A DNA stretch of 64,000 nucleotides. Origin: Streptomyces sp. NBC_01231 (lineage in GTDB: Bacteria; Actinomycetota; Actinomycetes; Streptomycetales; Streptomycetaceae). The stretch covers positions 10,106,001 through 10,170,000 of the forward strand of contig CP108521.1 of the NCBI GenBank assembly GCA_035999765.1. The letters run 5' to 3'. A model generated the notes under the pieces. The model did not search any database and was not told the DNA's origin. It worked only from the letters and a program-made list of their open reading frames with translations. The position numbers and the translations under genes are program-made. This document shows, one piece after another, positions 1-8,648 of the stretch (positions are counted from its first letter, which is position 1; each line of letters opens with the position of its first letter).

Positions 1-379
1 GAGCTTCCCGTTCATGATGCTGATGTCGTCTGCCGCACTGTCCTCGGTGGACGGAGCCGTGTACGAGGCGGCGAGCCTGGACGGAGCGAGCCGCTGGCAG
101 CAGTTCAGGCAGATCACGCTGCCGATCATCTCGCGGTCCACGTACATCAGCTGGATCCTCATGATGATCTTCTGCGTCAACGACTTCCCGACCATCTACC
201 TCCTCACCGGCGGTGGACCCGTGGATGCCACCAGTTCCCTGGTCGTCTACGCGTATCGGATGGTCTTCCAGAACTTCCAGACCGGCCCCGGTGTCGCGAT
301 CGCCTTCCTCATGACGATGACCCTCGTGGTCGTCTCCATGATCCTTTACCGGCAGATCCGAAAGGCGGGCGTCGAATGA
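1..379 (+). CDS. Sugar ABC transporter permease (MalF-like, CUT1), 5' truncated by window edge
   Basis: C-terminal part (about 126 residues) of an inner-membrane permease that would import a sugar or glycoside together with the next gene's product and an ATPase encoded elsewhere. The reading frame is open to base 2, so the start lies outside the window. The EAA loop that contacts the ATPase is visible ([12 protein letters not shown] followed by ITLP), then two hydrophobic spans (around SWILMMIFC and [13 protein letters not shown]). The stop overlaps the ATG of the following permease as ATGA, indicating translational coupling. The substrate cannot be read from sequence; the neighbouring glycoside-oxidation genes suggest a glucoside. 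Confidence 0.9.
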   Translation, partial: SFPFMMLMSSAALSSVDGAVYEAASLDGASRWQQFRQITLPIISRSTYISWILMMIFCVNDFPTIYLLTGGGPVDATSSLVVYAYRMVFQNFQTGPGVAIAFLMTMTLVVVSMILYRQIRKAGVE

Positions 380-1266
380 GTACCGTCACGCACACGGACA
401 CGCGCACGCCTTCCGCCGCTGCGACGAGCAGCCGGCGCAAGCCCCGCACGGTCTCCGACGCCGACCTGCGCGGACGGTGGTGGCGCTTCGCCCTGATCCT
501 GGTGATCACGGCCGTCGCCCTCGTCCCCATCTTCGTCGTGCTCTTCCTCGCCTTCACCCCAGGCGCGCAGAGCACCGCGACCGGCATCACGGTCGAGAAC
601 TTCAGCCGGGTCTTCTCGGACACCCTCGTCATGACCTGGCTCGGGAACAGCCTGGTGACCACGCTCGCCACGGTTGTCGTGTCGGTGGCCGTCGCGGCGC
701 CCGCCGGATACGTGCTGTCTCGGGGGCGCAGCCGCGCGGTGTCGGGCTACTCGCTTCTGCTGTTCGTCATGCAGTCCCTGCCGATCATCACAGCCGTCGT
801 GCCACTGTTCGTCCTCTTCGCGAAAATGGACCTGGTCGACAACCTGACGGGACTGACGATCATCTACGTCGGCTCGACCATGAGCGTGGCGACCTGGATG
901 ATGGCCGCCTACTTCGACTCGATCCCGGTCAGCCTCGAGGAGGCGGCCTGGATCGACGGCTGCTCGGTGTTCGGCTCTTTCACCAGGATCGTCCTGCGCA
1001 ACAGCCTCCCCGGGGTGCTCTCGACCGCGATCTTCGCTTTCCTGCTCGCCTGGAACGACTACCTCGTGGCCGTCGTGTTCCTGCGCTCGCAGGAGATCTT
1101 CACGCTTCCCGTGGGCGTGCAGTCCTTCTTCCAGCAGAACATGACCGACTGGGGATCCGTCATGGCTGTCGCCGTCGTCATGATGCTCCCGCCCGTGATC
1201 ATCTTCGTGACGCTCAACAGGTACTTCAGCGTCGGCGGCATCGGCGGCTCCCTCGCCGGCCGCTGA
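376..1266 (+). CDS. Sugar ABC transporter permease (MalG-like, CUT1)
   Basis: Second permease subunit of the importer, 296 residues, normal length for MalG-type proteins. A charged, disordered N-terminal stretch of about 30 residues precedes six predicted membrane spans. The EAA motif (EEAAWIDGCSVFG, later LPG) lies near residue 190-215. It starts inside the stop codon of the upstream permease, so the two are co-translated. A solute-binding protein is presumably encoded upstream of the window. No ATPase gene is seen here; many Streptomyces CUT1 systems share the MsiK ATPase, which is an inference in this case. Confidence 0.92.
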   Translation: MSTVTHTDTRTPSAAATSSRRKPRTVSDADLRGRWWRFALILVITAVALVPIFVVLFLAFTPGAQSTATGITVENFSRVFSDTLVMTWLGNSLVTTLATVVVSVAVAAPAGYVLSRGRSRAVSGYSLLLFVMQSLPIITAVVPLFVLFAKMDLVDNLTGLTIIYVGSTMSVATWMMAAYFDSIPVSLEEAAWIDGCSVFGSFTRIVLRNSLPGVLSTAIFAFLLAWNDYLVAVVFLRSQEIFTLPVGVQSFFQQNMTDWGSVMAVAVVMMLPPVIIFVTLNRYFSVGGIGGSLAGR

Positions 1267-1313
1267 CCCCCGCCTCCCCACACCCTCACGCATCCTGAGA
1301 GGACACCACCCCT

Positions 1314-2078
1314 GTGAACTTTTCCGTCCAGCTCTACACCGTCCGGGACGCGTTGGAGACCGATCTGCCCGGCACGATCCGGCGCCTGGCCGACATCGGG
1401 TTCACCCAGGTGGAGGCCTACGACTTCGTGGCGCGGGCCGAGGAACTCGCCGAGGCCCTCACCGCGGCCGGGATCACGGCCCCGACGGGCCACGCGCCAC
1501 TGCTCTACGGTGACCAGGACGAGATCTTCGCCGCCGCGAAGCGTCTCGGCATCGGCACCGTGATCGACCCGTACCTCCCCGCCGAGCACTGGCAGGACGC
1601 CGAGACGATCCGCGGCGTCGCGGCCCGCTTCAACGCGGCGGCCAAGAAGGGCGCGGAGTACGGCATCCGGGTCGGTTACCACAACCACTTCTGGGAACTG
1701 TCCTCGAAGATCGAGGGCACCACGGCACTGGAGTTCTTCGCAGGTCTGCTCGACCCCGAGCTGGTCCTGGAGATCGACACCTACTGGGTCGCTGTCGGCG
1801 GCGAGGACCCGGTGGCTCTGGTCGAGCGCCTGGGCGAGCGCGTGGTCGCGCTCCACGTCAAGGACGGCCCCGCCACCGAGGACATGCGGGCCCAGGTCCC
1901 CGCCGGACAGGGGACGCTGGACACCTGGGGGATCATCGGCGCCGCGGCCTCGCTCGAGGTACCCGTCGTCGAGTTCGATGACTACGCCGCCGACATCTTC
2001 GACGGCGTCTCCGCCTCGCTGCGCTACCTCCAGGCCGGGGCGCCGGCTCAGCCTTCGGCCGAGGCGGGCGCCCGATGA
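1314..2078 (+). CDS. TIM-barrel sugar phosphate isomerase/epimerase family protein
   Basis: 254-residue AP-endonuclease-2-like barrel of the IolE/xylose-isomerase-like superfamily. Metal-site elements are recognisable in order: VEAYDF (about residue 33), TGHAPLL, YHNHFWEL, LEIDTYW, HVKDG and VEFDDY. The GTG start at 1314 is preceded by GAGAGGA at good spacing. It lies 47 bp after the permease and overlaps the next gene by ATGA. Proteins of this fold isomerise or epimerise keto-sugars, and some act as 3-keto-glycoside lyases or deglycosidases. With Gfo/Idh/MocA and GMC neighbours, a step in oxidative glycoside breakdown is likely; the exact reaction is inferred only. Confidence 0.85.
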   Translation: MNFSVQLYTVRDALETDLPGTIRRLADIGFTQVEAYDFVARAEELAEALTAAGITAPTGHAPLLYGDQDEIFAAAKRLGIGTVIDPYLPAEHWQDAETIRGVAARFNAAAKKGAEYGIRVGYHNHFWELSSKIEGTTALEFFAGLLDPELVLEIDTYWVAVGGEDPVALVERLGERVVALHVKDGPATEDMRAQVPAGQGTLDTWGIIGAAASLEVPVVEFDDYAADIFDGVSASLRYLQAGAPAQPSAEAGAR

Positions 2079-3193
2079 GCCGCGGACCGGTCGGCGTCGC
2101 CGTCATCGGCGCGGGCGTCATCAGCGAGTACTACCTCGAGAACCTCACCTCGTTCCCGGACCTCAAGGTCCACGTGGTTGCCGACATCCAGCCTGAGGCC
2201 GCCAGGGCGCGGGCCGAGCAGTTCGGGATCGCAGAGCATGGCTCCCCTGAACTCGCGCTGCAGCACCGGGATGTCGACATTGTCGTCAACCTCACCGTCC
2301 CGGCCGCGCACGTCGAGGTAGCCTCCGCCGCGGTGCGTGCGGGCAAGCACGTCTGGAACGAGAAGCCCTTCGCGCTCGACCGCGAAAGCGGCCTGAGCCT
2401 GCTCAAGGAAGCCCAGGACGCCGGAGTGCGGCTCGGGTGCGCGCCGGACACCTTCCTGGGCGCCGGCCTGCAGTCGGCGCGCCGGGTGATCGAGCGCGGT
2501 GACATCGGCGTACCTCTCACGGCTCGGACCGTCTTTCAGACGTCCGGCCCGGAGTGGTGGCATCCCAACCCGGCGTTCCTCTACCAGCACGGTGCGGGCC
2601 CGCTCTTCGACCAGGGCCCCTACTACTTCACCATGCTCATACAGGCGTTCGGCAGCGTGCGCCGGGTCGCCGCCGTCGGGTCCAAGGCCAAGGCCACCCG
2701 CGTCATCGGCTCGGGCTCCAAGGCAGGAGAGACGTTCCAGGTCGAGGTGCCCACTCACGTAAGCACTCTGGTCCAGTTCGAGGGCGACGCGTCCTCGCAC
2801 AGCCTCTTCAGCTTCGAGTCCCCGTACGAGCGCCAGGGCTTCGTGGAGATCACCGGCACCGAGGCGACGCTCCGCCTGCCGGACCCCAACTTCTTCGACG
2901 GCGAGTTGAAGATCTGCCGCACGGGTGAGAAGGCATGGACCGCGCTCCCGACCACGGGACCGGCCAACGGTCGCGGCATGGGCGTACTCGACATGGCACG
3001 CTCCATACGCGCCGACGAACCGCACCGTGCCACAGGTGAACTCGCCCACCACGTGGTGGACACGATGGTCTCGATCTCTGAGGCGATCGACGCGGGTGCC
3101 TTCGTCGACGTCGCCAGTTCGGCGCCGGCCTGCGCCCCGCTGCCCGAGGACTGGGCACCCACCGAGGCAACCCTCGAGGGGGCTTCCTCATGA
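2075..3193 (+). CDS. Gfo/Idh/MocA family oxidoreductase (first of two)
   Basis: 372-residue NAD(P)-dependent sugar or inositol dehydrogenase. The N-terminal Rossmann fold begins VAVIGAGVISEYYL (residues about 6-19). The family motif WNEKPFAL (about residue 92), which carries the conserved EKP lysine, is present. The C-terminal half is the typical alpha/beta sheet domain, with DQGPYY near the substrate-side histidine/tyrosine region. ATGA overlaps on both sides place it in the same translational unit as the isomerase and the second oxidoreductase. Relatives oxidise sugar hydroxyls, often at C3, or reduce the keto product; which direction operates here cannot be told. Confidence 0.9.
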   Translation: MSRGPVGVAVIGAGVISEYYLENLTSFPDLKVHVVADIQPEAARARAEQFGIAEHGSPELALQHRDVDIVVNLTVPAAHVEVASAAVRAGKHVWNEKPFALDRESGLSLLKEAQDAGVRLGCAPDTFLGAGLQSARRVIERGDIGVPLTARTVFQTSGPEWWHPNPAFLYQHGAGPLFDQGPYYFTMLIQAFGSVRRVAAVGSKAKATRVIGSGSKAGETFQVEVPTHVSTLVQFEGDASSHSLFSFESPYERQGFVEITGTEATLRLPDPNFFDGELKICRTGEKAWTALPTTGPANGRGMGVLDMARSIRADEPHRATGELAHHVVDTMVSISEAIDAGAFVDVASSAPACAPLPEDWAPTEATLEGASS

Positions 3194-4335
3194 GCGCCGC
3201 AGGAGCGCCTACCACGCCCGCCCCGCTCGGTGTGGCAATGATCGGCTACGCGTTCATGGGAAAGGCCCATTCGCACGCCTGGCGGAACACGGCCGCGTAC
3301 TTCGATGTGCCGGCGGTCGAGCAGCGCGTGCTCGTCGGCCGGGACGCCGAGCAGGTCGCCATAGCTGCGGCCCGGTTCGGCTGGGCGGGGGCCGCGACCG
3401 AATGGCGCGACGTCATCGCCCGGGACGACGTGCACATCGTCGACATCTGCACGCCTGGATGGACGCATGCGGAGATCGCGATCGCCGCCCTTGAGGCAGG
3501 CAAGCATGTCCTCGTCGAGAAGCCCTTGGCGAACTCCCTGGCGGAGTCGGAGCGCATGGTCGCCGCCGCACAAGCGGCCCGGGAACGCGGGGTGCAGTCG
3601 ATGGTCGGCTTCAACTACCGGCGCGTGCCCGCCCTCGCGTACGCGCGTCGGCTCATCGCCGACGGGCGGCTCGGCACCGTCCGGCAGGTCAGAGCCTCCT
3701 ACCTGCAGGACTGGCTCGCGGACGAATCCGTGCCCATGACCTGGCGGCTGCGGAGGGAGACGGCCGGGTCCGGGGCCCTGGGCGACATCGCGAGCCACGT
3801 CGTCGACCAGATCCAGTTCCTGCTCGCCGACACCGTCACCGACGTCTCCGGGCGCCTGCACACCTTCGTCGAGCAGCGCCAGGGCCCCGATGGCCCCGAG
3901 GACGTCACGGTCGACGACGCGGCCTGGGCCACGCTGTCCCTGGCCGGTGGCGCGCTGGCCTCCGTGGAGGTCTCGCGGGTCGCGCTCGGCCGCAAGAACT
4001 CGCTGCGGATCGAGGTCTACGGCTCCCACGGGTCGCTCGCGTTCGACCTCGAGCGGCTCAACGAGCTGGAGTTCCTCGACGGCACCGATGCCGGTGCCGA
4101 ACAGGGCTTCCGGCGGATCGTCGTCACCGAACCCGAGCATCCCTACACCGGTGCGTGGTGGCCTCCGGGCCACGTCATCGGATGGGAGCACACCTTCACC
4201 CACCAGATCCGGGACTTCCTCGTCGCCATCCGTGACGGCACCACCCCGAACCCCTCCTTCGAGGAAGGGCTGCAGGTCCAGCGCGTCCTGGCCGCGATCG
4301 AGGAGTCCGCCGCCGCGAAATCCGTCCGGCTGTGA
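3190..4335 (+). CDS. Gfo/Idh/MocA family oxidoreductase (second of two)
   Basis: 381-residue paralogue of the preceding gene, also with an N-terminal NAD(P)-binding fold (AMIGYAFMGKAHSHAW) and the motif HVLVEKPLANS carrying the catalytic-region lysine. GDIASHVVDQIQFL supplies the family's downstream histidine motif (HxxD). It starts in an ATGA overlap with the first oxidoreductase. Two non-identical copies side by side suggest successive or alternative redox steps on the same sugar rather than redundancy. The subfamily includes levoglucosan and 1,5-anhydro-sugar dehydrogenases, but the substrate is not determined by the visible motifs. Confidence 0.9.
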   Translation: MSAAGAPTTPAPLGVAMIGYAFMGKAHSHAWRNTAAYFDVPAVEQRVLVGRDAEQVAIAAARFGWAGAATEWRDVIARDDVHIVDICTPGWTHAEIAIAALEAGKHVLVEKPLANSLAESERMVAAAQAARERGVQSMVGFNYRRVPALAYARRLIADGRLGTVRQVRASYLQDWLADESVPMTWRLRRETAGSGALGDIASHVVDQIQFLLADTVTDVSGRLHTFVEQRQGPDGPEDVTVDDAAWATLSLAGGALASVEVSRVALGRKNSLRIEVYGSHGSLAFDLERLNELEFLDGTDAGAEQGFRRIVVTEPEHPYTGAWWPPGHVIGWEHTFTHQIRDFLVAIRDGTTPNPSFEEGLQVQRVLAAIEESAAAKSVRL

Positions 4336-4362
4336 ACCAGGCACCATCCGAGGAGAGAATCC

Positions 4363-5367
4363 ATGCCCCGTCCCTTCACCCTGTTCACCGGCCAGTGGGC
4401 CGACCTGAAGCTGGAGGAGGTGGCCCGCCACGCGTCCGAGTGGGGCTACGACGGCCTTGAGATCGCCGTCTCCGGCGAACATCTGGACGCCTGGCGGTGG
4501 GACGACGACGCCTACATCGCCGATCGGCTCGACATCCTCGAACGCCACGGGCTCAAGGTGTGGGCCATCTCCAACCACCTCAAGGGCCAAGCCGTGTGCG
4601 ACGACCCCATCGACTTCCGCCACCAGGCGATCGTCGGCTCCCGCGTCTGGGGCGACGGCGACCCCGAGGGCGTACGGCAGCGCGCCGCAGAGGAGCTGAA
4701 GAACACCGCCCGCCTCGCACGAGCGCTGGGCGTCAAGACGGTGGTCGGGTTCACCGGCTCCAAGATCTGGCAGTACGTTGCGATGTTCCCGCCCGTCCCG
4801 GCCCATGTCATCGACGCCGGGTACCAGGACTTCGCAGATCGGTGGAACCCGATCCTGGACGTGTTCGACGAGTGCGGGGTGCGCTTCGCCCACGAGGTGC
4901 ACCCGTCCGAGATCGCCTACGACTACTGGTCCACCCAGCGCGCCCTCAAGGCCATCGGGCACCGGGAAGCCTTCGGCCTGAACTGGGACCCCTCCCACAT
5001 GCTCTGGCAGGGTGTGGATCCGGTCGGGTTCATCACGGACTTCGCGGACCGGATCTACCACGTGGACTGCAAGGACACCCGCATGCGCATGGGCAACGGC
5101 CGCGCCGGGATCCTCTCCTCGCACCTGCCCTGGGGCGACCCACATCGCGGCTGGGACTTCGTCTCCGCCGGCCGCGGTGACGTGCCCTGGGAGGACTGCT
5201 TCCGCGCCCTCACCGCGATCGGCTACGACGGACCCATCTCCGTCGAGTGGGAAGACGCCGGAATGGACCGGCTCGTGGGAGCGCCAGAAGCCCTGCGGAC
5301 TCTCAAGCAGTTCGACTTCGCCCCCGGCGAGCAGTCCTTCGACGCCGCGTTCAGCAAGCAGACCTGA
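4363..5367 (+). CDS. TIM-barrel sugar phosphate isomerase/epimerase family protein (larger paralogue)
   Basis: 334-residue xylose-isomerase-like barrel. Metal-ligand-type motifs are seen in order: LEIAVSGEHLD (near residue 30), AHEVHPSEIAYDYW (acidic and histidine ligands), NWDPSHMLWQ, HVDCKDT and VEWEDAGMDR. A RBS (GAGGAGAG) precedes the ATG. This type, with a paired DPSH and EVHP, is common beside Gfo/Idh/MocA genes in carbohydrate clusters. It probably isomerises, epimerises or eliminates from the keto-sugar made by the oxidoreductases. It follows the second oxidoreductase by 27 bp in the same operon. Confidence 0.87.
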   Translation: MPRPFTLFTGQWADLKLEEVARHASEWGYDGLEIAVSGEHLDAWRWDDDAYIADRLDILERHGLKVWAISNHLKGQAVCDDPIDFRHQAIVGSRVWGDGDPEGVRQRAAEELKNTARLARALGVKTVVGFTGSKIWQYVAMFPPVPAHVIDAGYQDFADRWNPILDVFDECGVRFAHEVHPSEIAYDYWSTQRALKAIGHREAFGLNWDPSHMLWQGVDPVGFITDFADRIYHVDCKDTRMRMGNGRAGILSSHLPWGDPHRGWDFVSAGRGDVPWEDCFRALTAIGYDGPISVEWEDAGMDRLVGAPEALRTLKQFDFAPGEQSFDAAFSKQT

Positions 5368-5398
5368 CCTCGCGGGACAGGTCTCCCACGACGCTTTC

Positions 5399-5414
5399 GC
5401 TGCGCCGGCGCAGC
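5399..5414. repeat. Perfect 16-bp palindrome between isomerase and GMC gene
   Basis: GCTGCGCCGGCGCAGC reads identically on both strands with no loop, in the 111-bp gap before the GMC oxidoreductase. It could be a regulator site or part of a weak hairpin; no binding protein is implied by sequence alone. GC-rich palindromes of this length also arise by chance. Confidence 0.3.
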
Positions 5415-5478
5415 GGCCCGTCGTACCGAACTCGTCGGGCCGTTCGCAAGACCGTGTGACCGAAAGGAGGACAGCACC

Positions 5479-7578
5479 GTGATTCCCTATCCGGACCGAG
5501 CGCTCGTCATGGAGCTGCTCGACGTTCTCGTACCAGCCGATTCACAGCCCGGTGCGACCGAGGCCGGGCTGTTGGACTGGATGGACGGCCTCGCTGATCG
5601 AGACCACGCGGCGTACTGGGCCCAGCTGTTCGCCCCGGGCCTGGACGCACTCTCCGCCGAGCTCGGAGCGGGAGCCGTTCTGGGAGCCGAGCTGGTCGCC
5701 GAGTTGGGGGCGGCTCGGACTCGGCCGGGATGGACGGTCTCCCCTGCCGAATTCGTCGAGAAGATGGCAACCGTGGCCGCCCACGGCTACTACGGGCGAC
5801 GGGAAAGCGGATCCTGGCAGGGGCTCGGATACGACCCGTCACCGAAACGCCCGACAGAACTGCCGGTCCACCACGCACGCCCCGTCGAATCAGGGCCTGA
5901 GGCACTCCGACACCCCTGGGACGTCATCGTGGTCGGGGCCGGCGCGGGCGGCGGAGTGGCCTCCCGTGTCCTCACCGAGGCCGGGGCCCGGGTGCTGCTG
6001 CTGGAACGAGGACGCTTTCTCACCTATGAAGAGATCGGTCACGACCATCTCGCCAACCACCGGTTCCCCGCGTACGGTCACACCACCGGGCCCGACTACA
6101 CCGGCAACCCCCGTGTGCTGGCCGAGCCGGGCAGGCCGGACCGCCGGGTCGAGGAGCCCTATCACCCGGACTGGCACAACAACGCGATGACGGTCGGTGG
6201 CGGCACCCGCGTCTATCAAGGCATGGCGTGGCGGTTCCACCCCGACGACTTCCGCATGGCGTCGCGATACGGCGTACCCGACGGCAGTTCGCTCGCGGAC
6301 TGGCCCCTGACCTATGACGAGCTCGAACGGCACTACACCCGCGCCGAGCAGGAGTTCGGTGTCTGTGGCGACGGGCAGGCACACCGGCGCCAAGGGATCC
6401 GCAGCCGCGCATACCCGATGCCTGCTCAGGAGCCCACGCGCGAGGCCGCCGTGCTCCGCAGGGGTGCCGAAGCCCTCGGCCTGACCACCGGACCGGTGCC
6501 GCTGCTGCTCAACTCCCAACCCCGTGACGGACGCGCCGCCTGTGTGCGCTGCGGTGAGTGCATCGGCTTCGGCTGCCCGGTCGACGCCCGCGCCGGTGCC
6601 CACAACACCGTCATCCCGCTTGCCCTGAAGACGGGCCTGTGCCGCCTCGTCAGCGGCCAGAGGGTACAGCGAGTCCTGGTCGACGGCACCGGACGCGCCA
6701 CCGGTGTGGTGGTACGCGACATGAACACGGGTGCGCGTACCGAAGTGCGCGCCGGGGCCGTGGTCCTGGCCGCCGGAGCGATCGAGACCGCCCGGCTGTT
6801 GCTGGCCAGCGCCACCGACGAGGCTCCCACCGGCCTGGGAAACCGTTCGGGCCATGTCGGACGCCACCTGCAAGGGCACAACTACACCGGCGCGTACGGG
6901 TTGTTCGACGAACCGGTGCAGGATCTCCAAGGCCCTGGGGTGTCGATCGCGACCTGCGACTACAAGCACAATCTGGGCGGCGACGTGATCGGGGGCGGGG
7001 TGCTGGCCAACGAGGTGGTGAAGATGCCCGTGCTGTTCCGTGACTGGGCGATGCCACCGGACGCACCGCGCTGGGGGCACGGGGCGAAACGCTGGATGCG
7101 GGACTCCTACCTGCGCACCTCGCACATCATGGGCCCGATCCAGGAGATCCCGAACCCTGAAGCGAGGGTGACCCTCGCCTCCGGAGTGCTCGACTCCGGC
7201 GGTGCCACCGTGGTCCGGCTCTCCGGAGTGCAGCACCCGGAGAGTGTCCGGGCCGCGGTAGCACTGCGCGAGCGGGCTCTGGCCTGGATGCACGCATCCG
7301 GCGCACGCCGAGTGTGGGCGACGCCAGTCGGAACGGGGCTGTCCGCGGGCCAGCACCAGGCGGGGACCGCTCGCATGGGCGCAGACCCTGCCACCTCGGT
7401 GACCGATCCCTTCGGGCGAGTGCACGGCCATCCCGGCCTCTGGGTCATGGACGGCTCCCTGCACGTCACCAACGGCGGCGTGAACCCGGTACTGACCATC
7501 CTCGCGCTGGCCTACCGCTGCGCCGAGGAAATGGCGCAGAGCGGCACGTGGAACGGCGCCGCGCGAACCGGCCGGTGA
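5479..7578 (+). CDS. GMC flavoprotein oxidoreductase with fused N-terminal gluconate-2-dehydrogenase subunit-3-like domain
   Basis: 699 residues, longer than a plain GMC enzyme (about 550). Residues 1-135 resemble the small (gamma, subunit 3) partner of membrane sugar dehydrogenases, ending in AAHGYYGRR...WQGLGYDP. The flavoprotein follows: FAD motif VVGAGAGGGVASRVL (about 153-167), NNAMTVGGGTRVYQG, a cysteine cluster CVRCGECIGFGC, and the C-terminal catalytic pair His626 (in QHQAGTARMG) and Asn669 (in GGVNPVLTI). Known relatives (LacA with LacC) oxidise glycosides at C3. No signal peptide is visible, so it is probably cytoplasmic. The GTG start has the RBS AAAGGAGG at the end of the preceding gap. 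Confidence 0.9.
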   Translation: MIPYPDRALVMELLDVLVPADSQPGATEAGLLDWMDGLADRDHAAYWAQLFAPGLDALSAELGAGAVLGAELVAELGAARTRPGWTVSPAEFVEKMATVAAHGYYGRRESGSWQGLGYDPSPKRPTELPVHHARPVESGPEALRHPWDVIVVGAGAGGGVASRVLTEAGARVLLLERGRFLTYEEIGHDHLANHRFPAYGHTTGPDYTGNPRVLAEPGRPDRRVEEPYHPDWHNNAMTVGGGTRVYQGMAWRFHPDDFRMASRYGVPDGSSLADWPLTYDELERHYTRAEQEFGVCGDGQAHRRQGIRSRAYPMPAQEPTREAAVLRRGAEALGLTTGPVPLLLNSQPRDGRAACVRCGECIGFGCPVDARAGAHNTVIPLALKTGLCRLVSGQRVQRVLVDGTGRATGVVVRDMNTGARTEVRAGAVVLAAGAIETARLLLASATDEAPTGLGNRSGHVGRHLQGHNYTGAYGLFDEPVQDLQGPGVSIATCDYKHNLGGDVIGGGVLANEVVKMPVLFRDWAMPPDAPRWGHGAKRWMRDSYLRTSHIMGPIQEIPNPEARVTLASGVLDSGGATVVRLSGVQHPESVRAAVALRERALAWMHASGARRVWATPVGTGLSAGQHQAGTARMGADPATSVTDPFGRVHGHPGLWVMDGSLHVTNGGVNPVLTILALAYRCAEEMAQSGTWNGAARTGR

Positions 7579-7581
7579 GAA

Positions 7582-8577
7582 GTGATGAACCAATCGGAAA
7601 CGAAGGCGGACGCAACTGTGCCCGACAAGGACCGGCAGGCCTCCGAGGAGACAGAGCAGCCGGTGCGGCACGCCCGCACGCTCCTTCCCGGCCAGCGCGC
7701 GGAGTTGTATGTCCTGGACGTGGACAGCGGGTGCTCCCAACTGGTGTTGTCCAGCGAGGACCGGCTGTTCGAGTCACCGAACTGGCACCCGGACGGACGC
7801 TGGATCGTCGTCAACGCCGACGGCGCCCTGTACCGGGTGGACAGTCATGTCCCCTCTGGCCTCGACCCGATTCATGCCCCGGGGCTGCCCGAGCTGAACA
7901 ACGACCATCTCGTGTCGCCGGACGGCCGTTGGCACTATGTATCGGCCAACGACGGGCACCTGTACCGGGTGCCGTGGGAGGGCGGACACCCCGAGCGCAT
8001 CACAGTGCCCAAGGCCCCGGAGCGGAGATTCCGCCACTTCTTGCACGGAGTTTCCCCGGACGGCAGGACTCTCCTCTACGTCGGCACGGAGATTCTCGAC
8101 GGAGACGAGTGGGGCAGACGCGCGGTGTGGTCCCTCGACCTCGCAAACGGCGCGGAAAGACTCCTCGGTGACGGGTACTCACCTGCGGACGGCCCGGAAT
8201 TCTCGCCCGACGGCGCGAGCGTGTTCTTCAACTCCGAGATCGAAGCCCTCGTGCCCGGGCACGCACAGCTGTTCCGGCACGACCTCGCCGGCGGGGCCGT
8301 TCATCAACTCACGTTCGACGAACGGGTGAACTGGTTCCCGCACCCTTCACCCGACGGCCAGCGATTGGTCCACCTCAGCTATCCACCCGGAACCGTCGGG
8401 CACCCGGCCGACCTTCCCGTCGTCCTGCGGGCGATCGACCTTCCGGACGGCCCACCACGCGACCTGGTCACGCTTCCGGGCGGACAGGGAACCGTCAACG
8501 TTCCCTGCTGGGCGCCTGACTCCCGCCGCATCGCCTACGTCCGGTATCCGCGCAGCGACAGCGAACGCGACGTCTGA
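7582..8577 (+). CDS. WD40-like/TolB-type beta-propeller protein
   Basis: 331 residues built from repeated PD40-type blades: SPNWHPDGRWIVV, LVSPDGRWHYVS, GVSPDGRTLLYVG, FSPDGASVFF, HPSPDGQRLVHL and CWAPDSRRIAYVR. No signal peptide or catalytic domain is visible. The GTG start at 7582 is immediately followed by an ATG, either of which may serve; it sits 3 bp after the GMC stop. The family is often annotated as oligogalacturonide-lyase-like or TolB-like. Here it may act on, or hold, the oxidised glycoside as part of the same pathway, but the function is not known. Confidence 0.8.
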   Translation: MMNQSETKADATVPDKDRQASEETEQPVRHARTLLPGQRAELYVLDVDSGCSQLVLSSEDRLFESPNWHPDGRWIVVNADGALYRVDSHVPSGLDPIHAPGLPELNNDHLVSPDGRWHYVSANDGHLYRVPWEGGHPERITVPKAPERRFRHFLHGVSPDGRTLLYVGTEILDGDEWGRRAVWSLDLANGAERLLGDGYSPADGPEFSPDGASVFFNSEIEALVPGHAQLFRHDLAGGAVHQLTFDERVNWFPHPSPDGQRLVHLSYPPGTVGHPADLPVVLRAIDLPDGPPRDLVTLPGGQGTVNVPCWAPDSRRIAYVRYPRSDSERDV

Positions 8578-8648
8578 CGGCGCTGCCTCGACGATCAGCG
8601 TCTCCGGCGCCCTGACCCATGCCCCCCGTCAAGAAAGTGTGTTGACTC

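Noticed and set aside
2755..5145. 796-codon - strand open frame
   Set aside because: Antisense to the two Gfo/Idh/MocA genes and the isomerase; composition typical of a shadow frame.
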